64,000 nucleotides of DNA from Cryobacterium arcticum (GTDB lineage: Bacteria > Actinomycetota > Actinomycetes > Actinomycetales > Microbacteriaceae). Each line of letters starts with the position of its first letter. Position 1 is the first letter of the stretch. A program made the position numbers and the translations under genes. The notes under the pieces were generated by a model that was not told where the DNA came from, did no database searches, and worked only from the letters and a program-made list of their open reading frames with translations. Shown in pieces: positions 53,883-62,810 of this stretch. Where the stretch lies: the NCBI RefSeq assembly GCF_001679725.1, contig NZ_CP016282.1, forward strand, positions 558,001 through 622,000. The letters run 5' to 3'.

Positions 53883-54506
53883 ATGGACACCCGCACCACG
53901 CGGCATCGATCCCGGAGGCCACACGGCTACGTGAGCGCACCCTACGCGAACAGCACCGACGACGAACGCGACCTCGCGAGCCTGGTCGCTGCCTTTCGCG
54001 CGGGCGACGAACGGGCGCTCGCCGAGACGTACGCACGCTGGTCGTCGCTCGTGTACACCCTCGCGATGCGTTCGCTGGGCGACGCCGGCGACGCCGAGGA
54101 CGTCACCCAGAAGGTGTTCATCGCCGCCTGGCGCGGGCGCGGCGGCTTCGACGAGGCCCGGGCACCGCTGCCGGCCTGGATCGTGGGCATCGCCCGGCAC
54201 TGCATCGCCGACGCTCACGAGGCCCGGGCCCGGCAACGGCGCATCGAACAGAGCCTCGTCGACGACGCCGACACCCTCGCCGTCGACGAGTCGGCGGATG
54301 TGGCCGAACGACTTCTGCTGGGCGAGGAACTCAACCGGCTCGAACCTGTGCCGCAACGGGTGATGCGGCTCGCGTTCTACGAAGACCTCACCCACGTGCA
54401 GATCGCCGATAGCCTCGGATTGCCGCTCGGCACCGTGAAAAGTCATATCCGCCGCAGTCTCACCCGGCTGCGCACCCGATTGGAGGCGAACGATGACGCA
54501 TCTTGA
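53883..54506 (+). CDS. ECF-type RNA polymerase sigma factor
   Basis: The 207-residue protein has region 2 (FRAGDERALAETYARWSSLV, LAMRSLGDAGDAEDVTQKVF and AAWRGRGGFDEARAPLPAWI) and region 4 (LNRLEPVPQRVMRLAFYEDL, THVQIADSLGLPLGTVKSHI). This is a group 4 sigma factor. ATG 53883 is used with GAGGAATGAG upstream; a GTG 18 codons earlier is in frame. Its stop overlaps the next start by 14 bases, so it is coupled to its anti-sigma factor. Confidence 0.93.
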   Translation: MDTRTTRHRSRRPHGYVSAPYANSTDDERDLASLVAAFRAGDERALAETYARWSSLVYTLAMRSLGDAGDAEDVTQKVFIAAWRGRGGFDEARAPLPAWIVGIARHCIADAHEARARQRRIEQSLVDDADTLAVDESADVAERLLLGEELNRLEPVPQRVMRLAFYEDLTHVQIADSLGLPLGTVKSHIRRSLTRLRTRLEANDDAS

Positions 54507-55428
54507 CCGCGACACCCTCGCCCTGGTCGCGCTCGCGGAGCTCGAACTCAGCCCCCAGGAACGCGCCCATCTGGCCGACTGCCCCGGCTGCACGGGCGAG
54601 CTGGATGCGTTGCGCCGCACCGTGTTGATCGGCCGCAGCGCCGGCAGTGTCGACCTGGTCGAACCGGCGGATGCTGTCTGGGGGCGCATCCACGCGGCCC
54701 TCGGGCTGTCCGAGGACGTGGTCGGGGTACCGCGACTGGCGGCTCCGCAGGACGCCGCGGCCGCGGAGGAGCTTGTTGCGGACGGTGCTGCCGTGCGACC
54801 GGAAGGTCCCGTGGCGGCCGACGCTACGGAGGTCGATCCGAGAGGTGAGAGCGACGAGGTGCCGTGGGCTCCGGGCGCACCGAACGGTCCTGGTCACACG
54901 GGCGCCGCGGTTCCGGGCGCTGGGCATCGTCACGTGACCGGCGGGGCGGCGCGAGGGCCGGCATCCGTCGTAGATCTCGGCCGCCGGCGGCGCCGCTGGC
55001 TGCCCCTGGCCGCCGCCGCCTGCGCGGTGGGCCTGGTGGGCGGCATCGCCGCCGGGGCCTGGTGGCAGGCGACCCGGCCGCCCGCGCCGGTGCCGGTGAT
55101 CGCCGAGGCGCAGCTCGACGCGCTTCCCGGCTGGACGGCCAGCGGCAGCGCCGCCGTGGAAGAGGACGCGGACGGCCGGCGCGACGTGGTGGTGGACCTG
55201 ACCGAGGGCGACGCCACCGCCGGGCTGCGCGAGGTGTGGCTGCTCACCGCCGACGCGACCGGGCTCGTGAGCGTGGGGCTGCTCGACGGCTCGAGCGGCC
55301 GGTTCAGCATTCCGGCAGACCTCGACCTGTCCCAGTACCCCGTGGTGGACGTCTCCGCCGAACCCGACGACGGCAACCCGGCGCACTCGGGCGACTCAAT
55401 CGTGCGCGGCACCCTGCACGGCCTCTAA
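54493..55428 (+). CDS. Anti-sigma factor with zinc-finger and RskA-like domain
   Basis: The 311-residue protein has an N-terminal HLADCPGC motif, which is the H-x3-C-x2-C zinc-binding pattern of anti-sigma factors. A long linker of about 90 residues follows, rich in Ala, Gly and Pro. One membrane helix is at about residues 170-190 (WLPLAAAACAVGLVGGIAAG). The exported part is RskA-like (DALPGWTASGSAAVEEDADG to VSVGLLDGSSGRFSI). It should hold the sigma factor at the membrane until a surface signal, perhaps from the sortase or the DUF4397 protein, releases it. It overlaps the sigma gene by 14 bases. Confidence 0.88.
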   Translation: MTHLDRDTLALVALAELELSPQERAHLADCPGCTGELDALRRTVLIGRSAGSVDLVEPADAVWGRIHAALGLSEDVVGVPRLAAPQDAAAAEELVADGAAVRPEGPVAADATEVDPRGESDEVPWAPGAPNGPGHTGAAVPGAGHRHVTGGAARGPASVVDLGRRRRRWLPLAAAACAVGLVGGIAAGAWWQATRPPAPVPVIAEAQLDALPGWTASGSAAVEEDADGRRDVVVDLTEGDATAGLREVWLLTADATGLVSVGLLDGSSGRFSIPADLDLSQYPVVDVSAEPDDGNPAHSGDSIVRGTLHGL

Positions 55429-55501
55429 CCGCGCCAGGGCGCCGCCGGCTCGCCCCGAGCGGGGGATTGTGACCGACCCGCCCGGGGAACAGGATGGCGG
55501 C

Positions 55502-55966
55502 ATGGCCGCCCACCCGACATCCGCCCGCCCCACCCTCGCCGAGACCGACCGGGCGACGACCCCGCGGCGCTGGTGGGTGGCGTTGCTCGTGGTGGGGTGG
55601 TTCAACCTCGTGTCGGCGGTGGGCGGGGGCGTCGGCCTGATTCTCGGCAACGGGATGGGCATGCCGCTGAGCTGGCTGGACGGCACGCCGTTCGACTCGT
55701 TCGTGATCCCCGGGCTCGTTCTGCTGCTCGTAGTGGGCGGAACCCAGGCGCTCGCCGTGCTGCTGCAGCACCGGCACCTACCCTGGTATCCCGCCGCAGC
55801 CGGGGTGGCTGGGTTCGGCATGGTCATCTGGATCTACGTGGAGGTGGCGCTGCTGCCGGTCTACTCGATCCTGCACACCATCTACTTCACGACCGGCATG
55901 CTGCAGCTGATCTTCCTGCTGCTCTGCCTGGGCATCCTGCCTGCCGATCGACGGGCACGGGGCTGA
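55502..55966 (+). CDS. Four-span membrane protein of unknown function
   Basis: The 154-residue protein has about four hydrophobic segments (WWVALLVVGWFNLVSAVGG, FVIPGLVLLLVVGGTQALAV, YPAAAGVAGFGMVIWIYVEV and MLQLIFLLLCLGIL). ATG 55502 has AGGA upstream; an in-frame GTG at 55469 would add 11 residues. No family was recognised. It follows the anti-sigma gene by 73 bp, so it may be part of that operon. Confidence 0.7.
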   Translation: MAAHPTSARPTLAETDRATTPRRWWVALLVVGWFNLVSAVGGGVGLILGNGMGMPLSWLDGTPFDSFVIPGLVLLLVVGGTQALAVLLQHRHLPWYPAAAGVAGFGMVIWIYVEVALLPVYSILHTIYFTTGMLQLIFLLLCLGILPADRRARG

Positions 55967-56094
55967 GTCGAGCCGGGCCGGTCTCGGCGGCCAACCGGGG
56001 TGCGACACGCACGGGAAGCGCCGGTGCCGTGGCGGGCAGGGGACGCCCAGCGGCACGCGAGTAGATTTGAAGCAACGACTTCAGGGAGGCATTT

Positions 56095-57576
56095 GTGGCG
56101 CACGTAACCGAAGCAGAGCTGCTCCAGCACGTACCCAACGAGCTGTACATCAACGGGCAGTGGGTGCCCGCCGCCGACGGGAGCACCCTCACCGTGCACG
56201 ATCCGTCCACGGGCAAGGTGATCAAGACCATTGCCGACGCCGGTGTCGCCGATGGCCTGGCCGCCCTCGCCGCCGCCGACGAGGCACAGGAAGCCTGGGC
56301 GGCGACGCCGCCGCGGGTGCGGGGCGAGGTGCTCCGCCGCAGCTTCGAGCTGCTGCAGGAGCGCAAGCACGAGTTCGCCCTGCTGATGACCCTGGAGATG
56401 GGCAAGCCCCTCGCCGAGTCCTACGGCGAGGTCGCCTACGGCGGCGAGTTCCTCCGCTGGTTCAGTGAGGAGGCCGTGCGCATCACCGGCCGGTACGGCA
56501 CCAACCCCGAGGGCACCGGCCGCATGATCGTGTCGCAGCACCCGGTGGGACCCAGTTTCCTGATCACCCCGTGGAACTTCCCGCTGGCCATGGCGACCCG
56601 CAAGATCGCGCCCGCGCTCGCGGCCGGCTGCACCGTCGTGATCAAGCCCGCAGCGCTCACCCCGCTCACCACCCTCTACCTGGTCAAGCTGTTCGAAGAG
56701 GTGGGCGTGCCCGCCGGGGTGATCAACGTGGTCACCACCTCGCAGTCCTCCGCCGTGTCCGGGCCGATCATCGCCGACCCGCGGCTGCGGAAGCTCAGCT
56801 TTACCGGGTCCACCGGCGTCGGCCAGAGCCTCATCGCGCAGTCCGCGCAGAACGTACTACGCACCTCGATGGAGCTCGGCGGCAACGCCCCGTTCCTGGT
56901 GTTCGAAGACGCCGACATGGATCGCGCCGTGGAGGGTGCCCTCGCGGCGAAGTTCCGCAATGTGGGCCAGGCCTGCACCGCCGCCAACCGGTTCATCGTG
57001 CACCGGGATGTGGCCGAGGAGTTCGCCCGCCGGGTCACCGAGGCCGTGGCCGAGTTCACCGTGGGCCGTGGCACCGAATCCGGTGTCAACATCGGCCCGC
57101 TGATCAACGCGGATGCCGTGACCAAGGCCGACACCCTGGTGCAGGATGCGCTCGGCCGCGGTGCGACGCTGCTCACCGGCGGGCACGCCGTGGATGGCAC
57201 AGGCACGTTCTACGAGCCCACCGTGATCAGCGGCGTCAAGCCGGGCAGCGACATCCTGCGCGAAGAGATCTTCGGGCCGGTGCTGTCGATCGTGCCGTTC
57301 GACGACGAGGACGACGCGGTGCGCATCGCCAACAACACCGAGTACGGCCTGGTCAGCTACGTGTTCACCCGGGATCTCGCTCGCGGGCAGCGGATGATCG
57401 AGCGCCTGCAGACGGGCATGATGGGCCTGAACATGGGCGTGGTCTCCAACGCCGCCGCCCCGTTCGGCGGGGTCAAGCAGTCCGGCCTCGGCCGGGAGGG
57501 CGGCGCCGAGGGCATTCACGAGTACCTCTCGACGAAGTACACCCTCACCCCCGACCCCTTCGTCGACTACGACTGA
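56095..57576 (+). CDS. gabD: NAD(P)-dependent succinate-semialdehyde dehydrogenase
   Basis: The 493-residue aldehyde dehydrogenase has [20 protein letters not shown] (cofactor and substrate entry), [12 protein letters not shown], the active-site glutamate in [14 protein letters not shown], and the catalytic cysteine in [15 protein letters not shown]. Its [19 protein letters not shown] and [20 protein letters not shown] segments match the GabD-like subfamily that makes succinate from succinate semialdehyde. Other short-chain semialdehydes are possible. Start GTG 56095 follows AGGGAGG. Confidence 0.9.
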   Translation: MAHVTEAELLQHVPNELYINGQWVPAADGSTLTVHDPSTGKVIKTIADAGVADGLAALAAADEAQEAWAATPPRVRGEVLRRSFELLQERKHEFALLMTLEMGKPLAESYGEVAYGGEFLRWFSEEAVRITGRYGTNPEGTGRMIVSQHPVGPSFLITPWNFPLAMATRKIAPALAAGCTVVIKPAALTPLTTLYLVKLFEEVGVPAGVINVVTTSQSSAVSGPIIADPRLRKLSFTGSTGVGQSLIAQSAQNVLRTSMELGGNAPFLVFEDADMDRAVEGALAAKFRNVGQACTAANRFIVHRDVAEEFARRVTEAVAEFTVGRGTESGVNIGPLINADAVTKADTLVQDALGRGATLLTGGHAVDGTGTFYEPTVISGVKPGSDILREEIFGPVLSIVPFDDEDDAVRIANNTEYGLVSYVFTRDLARGQRMIERLQTGMMGLNMGVVSNAAAPFGGVKQSGLGREGGAEGIHEYLSTKYTLTPDPFVDYD

Positions 57577-57616
57577 CCCCGCCGCCCGGGGTGGCCGGGG
57601 TTGTTAAGCTCGGGGG

Positions 57617-58414
57617 ATGCCCGTTATCGAGATCTCCGACCTCAGCGACCTCCGGTTGGCCGACTACACCCAGTCGACGGATGTGGCGCTCAAGAAGGCG
57701 CGGGACACCGAGCACGGGCTGTACATCGCCGAGTCCGCGCTCGTGCTCGAGCGGGCGCTGCGCGCCGGGCATCGGCCCCGCTCGGTGCTCACCCTGGCGA
57801 ACACTCTCGACGAGGCCCGCGCTCTCGTCGGCGACGACGTACCGGTGTTCGTCGGGCCTGGGGACCTGCTGACCGAACTGACCGGTTACGTTCTGCATCG
57901 GGGACTGATCGCCGCGATGCACCGGCCCGCGCTGCCCGACCCGGACGTGCTGCTGTCCGGCGCCCGGCGCATCCTGATTCTGGAGAACGTGACCGACCCC
58001 ACCAATGTGGGCGCCATCTTCCGCTCCGCCGGGGCGATCGGGGCCGACGCGATCCTCGTCACGCCGCGCTGCTCCGACCCGTTCTACCGCCGGGCCATCC
58101 GGGTGTCGATGGGCACCGTGCTGCAGGTGCCGTGGACCCGGGTGGGCGACTGGCCGAACACCCGCCGGTTGCTCACCGAGCACGGTTTCCACGTCGCGGC
58201 CCTGGCGCTCACCCCGGACGCGGTGAGCCTGCGCGACTTCAACGGGGAACAGCATGCGCGGCTGGCCCTGCTGCTCGGCGCCGAGGGTGAGGGGCTCACG
58301 GATGAGGCGCTCGCCGCGTCGGACTCCGTGGTGCAGATCCCCATGAAGCACGGCATCGACTCCCTCAACGTGGCTGCCGCCAGCGCCGTGGCCATGTGGG
58401 CCCTCTCGGGCTGA
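57617..58414 (+). CDS. SpoU/TrmH family RNA 2'-O-methyltransferase
   Basis: The 265-residue protein has an N-terminal substrate-binding part and a SPOUT methyltransferase domain. The three family motifs are ILENVTDPTNVGAIFRSAGA, LLLGAEGEGLTDEALA and IPMKHGIDSLNVAAASAVAM. It methylates ribose in tRNA or rRNA; the site cannot be told. The gene starts 40 bp after gabD, and a shared transcript is possible. Confidence 0.92.
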   Translation: MPVIEISDLSDLRLADYTQSTDVALKKARDTEHGLYIAESALVLERALRAGHRPRSVLTLANTLDEARALVGDDVPVFVGPGDLLTELTGYVLHRGLIAAMHRPALPDPDVLLSGARRILILENVTDPTNVGAIFRSAGAIGADAILVTPRCSDPFYRRAIRVSMGTVLQVPWTRVGDWPNTRRLLTEHGFHVAALALTPDAVSLRDFNGEQHARLALLLGAEGEGLTDEALAASDSVVQIPMKHGIDSLNVAAASAVAMWALSG

Positions 58415-58428
58415 GTGCCCGGCCGGTG

Positions 58429-58523
58429 AGCACAACTCCTGCTGGATTCCCCCGGGCCGGGCCGGAGCCGCGGGATTCCGGCATCCGCTTGCCGCGCGGG
58501 CGGGAATTTTAGGAGTCATGCAC
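58429..58523. repeat. AACTCCTGC-type inverted repeat element
   Basis: AGCACAACTCCTGCTGGATT (from 58429) and GGAATTTTAGGAGTCATGCA (58503-58522) are imperfectly complementary. It matches the element at 44547-44630 and lies between the methyltransferase and the thiolase. Confidence 0.5.
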
Positions 58524-58558
58524 CAACCCGGGCCGGCCCGCGAGCCTAGGCTGGGGGC

Positions 58559-59821
58559 ATGAGCAATGATGCTGTCATCGTCGACGTCGTTCGCACCCCT
58601 TCCGGACGCGGTAAGCCCGGCGGCGCGCTCGCCGGAGTGCACCCCGCCGACCTGCTCGCGGGGGTGCTGAGCGAGCTGGTCCTCCGCAACGATCTCGATC
58701 CGGCCCTGGTCGACGACGTGATCGGCGGATGCCTCACCCAGGTCGGCGAGCAGAGCACCAACATCACCCGCACCGCGCTGCTCAGCGCGGGGTTTCCGGA
58801 GTCGGTGCCCGGCACCACCATCGACCGGCAGTGCGGCTCCAGCCAGCAGGCGGCGACCTTCGCCGCCCAGGGCGTGCTCGCCGGCAGTTACGACATTGTG
58901 ATCGCCTGCGGGGTGGAATCGATGAGCCGGGTGCCGCTCGGCTCGGCCGGGGGACCGGTTCCCGCCGGCGGCTCCGACGCCGCCGGCCGCACCGAGGGGT
59001 GGGGCTCACCCACTGCCTGGTCGGCGGTGGCCAGCCAGGACCCGCACGGCCGGCTCATGCACGAGCGCTACCCGAACGGGCTCGTGGGCCAGGGCGTCTC
59101 GGCCGAACTGATCAGCGCCCGATGGGGTCTCACCCGGGCCGAACTCGACGAGTACGCCGCCCGGTCGCACCGGCTGGCCGCCGCAGCCGCCGACCGCGGG
59201 GACTTCGCCCGAGGCCTGCTCCCGGTGTCCCTGCCCGACGGCCGGCGCGTCGAGGACGACCAGACCATCCGGCGGGGTACCACCATCGACACCCTCGCCG
59301 ACCTGCCGCTGGCCTTCCGCACCGACGAACTCGCCGCCCGTTTTCCCGAGGTGGACTGGCAGATCACCGCCGGCAACTCCTCCCCGCTCACCGACGGCGC
59401 CTCCGCCGCCCTGATCATGAGCGCCAGCCGCGCCGCCGCCCTCGGCCTCACCCCGCGGGCCCGGTTCCACAGCTTCGCGGTGACCGGCAGTGACCCGCTG
59501 CTCATGCTCACCGGCGTGATCCCCGCCACCCGGCGCATCCTGGCCCGCTCCGGGCTCGGCATCGACGACCTGGACGCCTACGAGGTCAACGAGGCGTTCG
59601 CCTGCGTGCCGTTGGTCTGGCAACGCGAGCTGCACGCCGACCTGGCCAAACTCAACGCCACCGGGGGTGCCATCGCCCTGGGCCACGCGCTGGGTTCCTC
59701 GGGCACCCGGCTGCTCGGCACCCTGCTCGAGACCCTCGAAGCCGGCGGCGGCCGTTACGGCCTGCAAACCATGTGCGAGGGCGGCGGCATGGCCAACGCC
59801 AGCATCATCGAACGGCTCTGA
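58559..59821 (+). CDS. Thiolase (acetyl-CoA C-acyltransferase)
   Basis: The 420-residue protein has the thiolase active site: acylated cysteine in [16 protein letters not shown], the His motif as [11 protein letters not shown], a Gly-His segment [16 protein letters not shown], and the second cysteine in [15 protein letters not shown]. It cleaves or joins acyl-CoA with acetyl-CoA. It is followed by an SDR gene with 2 bases between, a pairing usual in fatty-acid or steroid side-chain degradation, but the pathway is unknown. Confidence 0.93.
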   Translation: MSNDAVIVDVVRTPSGRGKPGGALAGVHPADLLAGVLSELVLRNDLDPALVDDVIGGCLTQVGEQSTNITRTALLSAGFPESVPGTTIDRQCGSSQQAATFAAQGVLAGSYDIVIACGVESMSRVPLGSAGGPVPAGGSDAAGRTEGWGSPTAWSAVASQDPHGRLMHERYPNGLVGQGVSAELISARWGLTRAELDEYAARSHRLAAAAADRGDFARGLLPVSLPDGRRVEDDQTIRRGTTIDTLADLPLAFRTDELAARFPEVDWQITAGNSSPLTDGASAALIMSASRAAALGLTPRARFHSFAVTGSDPLLMLTGVIPATRRILARSGLGIDDLDAYEVNEAFACVPLVWQRELHADLAKLNATGGAIALGHALGSSGTRLLGTLLETLEAGGGRYGLQTMCEGGGMANASIIERL

Positions 59822-59823
59822 CC

Positions 59824-60717
59824 GTGCGCATCGACGGATGCTCCGCCCTCGTCACCGGAGCCGCCTCCGGCCTGGGCCTGGCCACCGCGCGAGCGCTGCT
59901 CGAGGCCGGAGCTCATGTGGTGCTCTTCGATCTGGCCGGCTCGGCGGGCGAGGACCGGGCAGCTGAGCTGAACGCGCGGGCCCGGTCAGCGCCCCGTTCG
60001 GCGGGCGACAGGGCCAGCGCGGATGCGGCTCATTCCCACGCTGGGATGGATCACCACGCGGGCGGCACGGCCATATTCCATCCGGGGGATGTGACCAGCG
60101 AGGCCGACGTGGCGGCGGCGGTCGCGGAGGCCGGAACCCACGGCCCCTTGCGCATTGTGGTCAACTGCGCGGGGATCGCCCCGGCGGCCCGGGCCGTAGG
60201 GCGGCAGGGCGCCATGCCGCTCGGCGACTTCGAGCGGGTGCTGCGGGTGAACCTCCTCGGCACCTTCAACGTGGTGCGCCTGGCCGCCGTGGCAATGCAG
60301 GCCGTCGACCCGCTCGATCCCGGCGCTGTAGGCCCCGCAGATGGCATCGACGGAGGCACCCCGGAACGCGGCGTGATCGTGAACACGGCATCCGTCGCGG
60401 CGTTCGACGGCCAGATCGGCCAGGCGGCCTACGCCGCATCGAAGGGCGGGGTCGCGGCGATGACCCTGCCGTTGGCCCGCGAGTTCGCGCGCTCGCTCAT
60501 CCGCGTCATGACCATCGCCCCCGGGCTGTTCGACACCCCGCTGCTGCAGGGCCTGCCCGCCGAGGCCCGCGCGTCGCTGGGCGCCCAAGTGCCGCATCCG
60601 GCCCGGCTCGGCAACCCGGCCGAGTACGCCGCCCTGGTGCGCCACATCGTGGAGAATCCCATGCTCAACGGCGAGACCATCCGTCTCGACGGCGGCATCC
60701 GGATGGCGCCCCAGTAG
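59824..60717 (+). CDS. SDR family oxidoreductase (3-hydroxyacyl-CoA dehydrogenase-like)
   Basis: The 297-residue protein has the NAD-binding motif [20 protein letters not shown] and the catalytic [19 protein letters not shown] segment. [18 protein letters not shown] and [20 protein letters not shown] match the HSD10-like group. Compared with relatives there are two inserts: about 30 residues after the second strand with a His-rich [12 protein letters not shown] segment, and about 20 residues before the catalytic serine region ([17 protein letters not shown]). GTG 59824 is the start, 2 bases after the thiolase stop. Confidence 0.9.
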   Translation: MRIDGCSALVTGAASGLGLATARALLEAGAHVVLFDLAGSAGEDRAAELNARARSAPRSAGDRASADAAHSHAGMDHHAGGTAIFHPGDVTSEADVAAAVAEAGTHGPLRIVVNCAGIAPAARAVGRQGAMPLGDFERVLRVNLLGTFNVVRLAAVAMQAVDPLDPGAVGPADGIDGGTPERGVIVNTASVAAFDGQIGQAAYAASKGGVAAMTLPLAREFARSLIRVMTIAPGLFDTPLLQGLPAEARASLGAQVPHPARLGNPAEYAALVRHIVENPMLNGETIRLDGGIRMAPQ

Positions 60718-60774
60718 CAGCCCCCGCGGCCGCCGGATGGAGCCCGCGCGTCGGGACACCCGCGAAGCGACCCC

Positions 60775-60893
60775 TCGCAGCGTGCCTCAGCGCTCGCAGC
60801 GTGTCTACGTGCTCGCGGCGCGCGGTAAATCCGCAACAATCGCGTGCTGCGAGCACTAACACCCGCTGCGAGCACGTTCACCCGCTGCGAGCA
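60775..60893. repeat. Array of six CTGCGAGCAC-type elements in two orientations
   Basis: On the left, CTCGCAGCGTG (60775-60785), CTCGCAGCGTG (60793-60803) and GTGCTCGCGGCG (60810-60821) run in one direction. On the right, GTGCTGCGAGCAC (60845-60857) and two copies of GCTGCGAGCAC (about 60865-60875 and 60883-60893) run in the other. A central TAAATCCGC region separates them. The 251-bp gap before the nucleoside hydrolase holds no gene, so the elements may be operators or a repeat family. Confidence 0.6.
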
Positions 60894-60968
60894 CTATCTC
60901 GTGCGTCGAGGGGGACCGGCGGCGAGGCCACTACACTCAGCAGAAAAACTTCAGGGAAGGTGCCGGCG

Positions 60969-61940
60969 TTGACATCATTCGAGACCGAACTGCGGCGGGT
61001 GGTGCAGCCCCGCGCCCGGGTCATCATCGACAACGACTTCTCCGGCGATCCCGACGGGCTCGTGCAGCTCGCCCACCACGTGCTCTCGCCGTCGGTGGAG
61101 ATCCGCGCGATCATCGGCTCACACCTGAAGCCCGGCGACCCGTTCGATCCCTCCGAGCAGACCGCCGACAACGCGGCCGTGGCCGCCAGCACCGTGCTCG
61201 ACCTGCTCGGCCGTGCCGGCACGATTCCCGTTCTGGCCGGGTCGAACGTCGGCATGACCGACCCGCTGTCGCCCATCCGTTCGGCGGCAACGGATGCCAT
61301 CATCGCCGAGGCCATGCGCACCGACACGAACCTGCCGCTGTTCTTGGCCTGCGGGGCCGGGCTCACCGAGATCGCCAGCGCCTACCTGCTCGAACCGCGC
61401 ATCGCGACGCGGCTCACCCTGGTCTGGATCGGCGGCCCCGAGCACGACGGCCTCGCCGTGCCACCGCCCGGATCCCACGGCCCCGAGTACAACCTGGCCA
61501 TCGACATCCCCGCCGCCCGCGTGATCTTCGACTCGTTCATGCCCATCTGGCAGGTGCCGCGTGACGCCTACCGGCAAACCCTGTACTCCTGGGCCGAACT
61601 GCTCACGGATGTGCGCCCGCACGGCGCCATCGGAGCCCACCTCTACGACGCCCTCGCCCAGGTCGCCGTGATGGCTGGCAACCACGGCCTGCCCCTCGGC
61701 GAGACGTACATCCTGGGTGACAGCCCGCTCGTGCTGCTGACCGCGCTGCAGTCGTCGTTCGAGGCGGACCCCTCGTCGAGTGAGTACGTCACCCGCACGG
61801 TGCCGCGGATCCGCGCCGACGGGTCCTACGACACAATTCCCCGGCAGGGCCCCCGGCCGATGCGGGTGTACACCCGGCTCGACGTGCGGCTGCTCTTCGC
61901 CGACTTCACCGCCAAGCTCGCCGCCCACGCCGCCGGCTGA
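60969..61940 (+). CDS. Nucleoside hydrolase (IUNH family)
   Basis: The 323-residue protein has the calcium-binding aspartate motif RVIIDNDFSGDPDGLVQLAH near its start. Other family segments are PVLAGSNVGMTDPLSP, LFLACGAGLTEIASAYLLEP and GPEYNLAIDIPAARVIF with conserved Asn and Asp. It splits nucleosides to base and ribose, in purine or pyrimidine salvage. I used TTG 60969, because AGGGA lies at a suitable distance; GTG 60960 is also in frame but too close to that site. It is followed by a 40-bp palindrome. Confidence 0.88.
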   Translation: MTSFETELRRVVQPRARVIIDNDFSGDPDGLVQLAHHVLSPSVEIRAIIGSHLKPGDPFDPSEQTADNAAVAASTVLDLLGRAGTIPVLAGSNVGMTDPLSPIRSAATDAIIAEAMRTDTNLPLFLACGAGLTEIASAYLLEPRIATRLTLVWIGGPEHDGLAVPPPGSHGPEYNLAIDIPAARVIFDSFMPIWQVPRDAYRQTLYSWAELLTDVRPHGAIGAHLYDALAQVAVMAGNHGLPLGETYILGDSPLVLLTALQSSFEADPSSSEYVTRTVPRIRADGSYDTIPRQGPRPMRVYTRLDVRLLFADFTAKLAAHAAG

Positions 61941-61966
61941 CCGCCGCGAAGAGGTGCGCGGGCAGC

Positions 61967-62006
61967 GCGCCGTTTCGCAGGTGGCGCGCCACCTGCGAAA
62001 CGGCGC
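61967..62006. repeat. Perfect 40-bp palindrome between convergent genes
   Basis: Twenty bases starting GCGCCGTTTCGCAGG at 61967 are mirrored exactly by the next twenty, ending CCTGCGAAACGGCGC at 62006, with no spacer. It lies between the ends of the nucleoside hydrolase and the TetR gene and may act as a bidirectional terminator; no T run follows. Confidence 0.75.
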
Positions 62007-62070
62007 CTGACCCGCGCAACGGAATCCGCGACGGCGACGGCGACGGCGGCGCGCGGCGGCCGAGGCCGGG

Positions 62071-62688
62071 CTACAGGGCGACGGTGAGCAGAGGGCGTAG
62101 GTAGTTGCGCATCTCCGCGGCCATGTCCACCGCGTCGCGGCGGAGCAGCCACTGCACCTGCAGGCCGTCGCTCATGGCGATCGTGCCGCGGGCGGCGCTG
62201 GACGGATCGATCCCGGCGGCCAGCTGGCCGGCATCCCGCATCGCGGTGAACGCCTCGGTGAGGAACGACTCAACCCAGATGTACCGGCGTACGAAGTAGT
62301 CGTGCGCCGGATGCTCCGGCGAGGTGGCCTCGGCGGAGAGTACGCAGTGCAATTCCACCAGGCCGGGCTTCTCGCGGGCGTTGTATTCGATGAGTCGCAC
62401 GAAGCCGCGGATGGTCTCGATACCGGCCGGTGCCGCCGTGTCGACGTACTCAGTGGCCCGGTCGTCGCGGAGTTCCAATACCCCGGCCAGCAGCTCATTC
62501 TTGTTGGAGAAGTGGTGCAGAAGTCCGGCCTGGCTGATGCCCACCATTTCCGCGATCTCGCGAATGGACCCACTGCGGAAACCGTTCGTGGCGAAGACGT
62601 CCATGCCGGCTTCGAGGATCTCCCGACGCCGGGCGGCCGTCTTGGCGTAGGCGCCGCGCGGCTTTCGGATGGTTCCGGAGGGGATCAT
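62071..62688 (-). CDS. TetR/AcrR family transcriptional regulator
   Basis: The 205-residue protein has a helix-turn-helix at residues 15-60: RRREILEAGMDVFATNGFRS, SIREIAEMVGISQAGLLHHF and SNKNELLAGVLELRD. The C-terminal domain is helical, with RGFVRLIEYNAREKPGLVEL. It is divergent from the substrate-binding protein gene at 62811 with 122 bp between, so it is the probable local repressor of that transporter. The ligand is unknown. Confidence 0.92.
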   Translation of the reverse strand: MIPSGTIRKPRGAYAKTAARRREILEAGMDVFATNGFRSGSIREIAEMVGISQAGLLHHFSNKNELLAGVLELRDDRATEYVDTAAPAGIETIRGFVRLIEYNAREKPGLVELHCVLSAEATSPEHPAHDYFVRRYIWVESFLTEAFTAMRDAGQLAAGIDPSSAARGTIAMSDGLQVQWLLRRDAVDMAAEMRNYLRPLLTVAL

Positions 62689-62720
62689 GGCCCGACTCTA
62701 GCGCGCCCGGTAACAATTCT

Positions 62721-62768
62721 GCGAAAACCTACCAAGTATTCGTTTTTCGTGTTAGCTTCGGTTTTCGA
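62721..62768. promoter_or_regulatory. Possible operator between TetR gene and transporter gene
   Basis: GCGAAAAC (62721-62728) and GTTTTTCG (62742-62749) form an inverted pair with a 13-base spacer, and GTTTTCGA recurs at 62761-62768. The location in the divergent promoter region fits a TetR operator. Confidence 0.35.
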
Positions 62769-62810
62769 GGCGGCCCAACGAAGGACTGCACGTACCGAAA
62801 GGGAACACCG

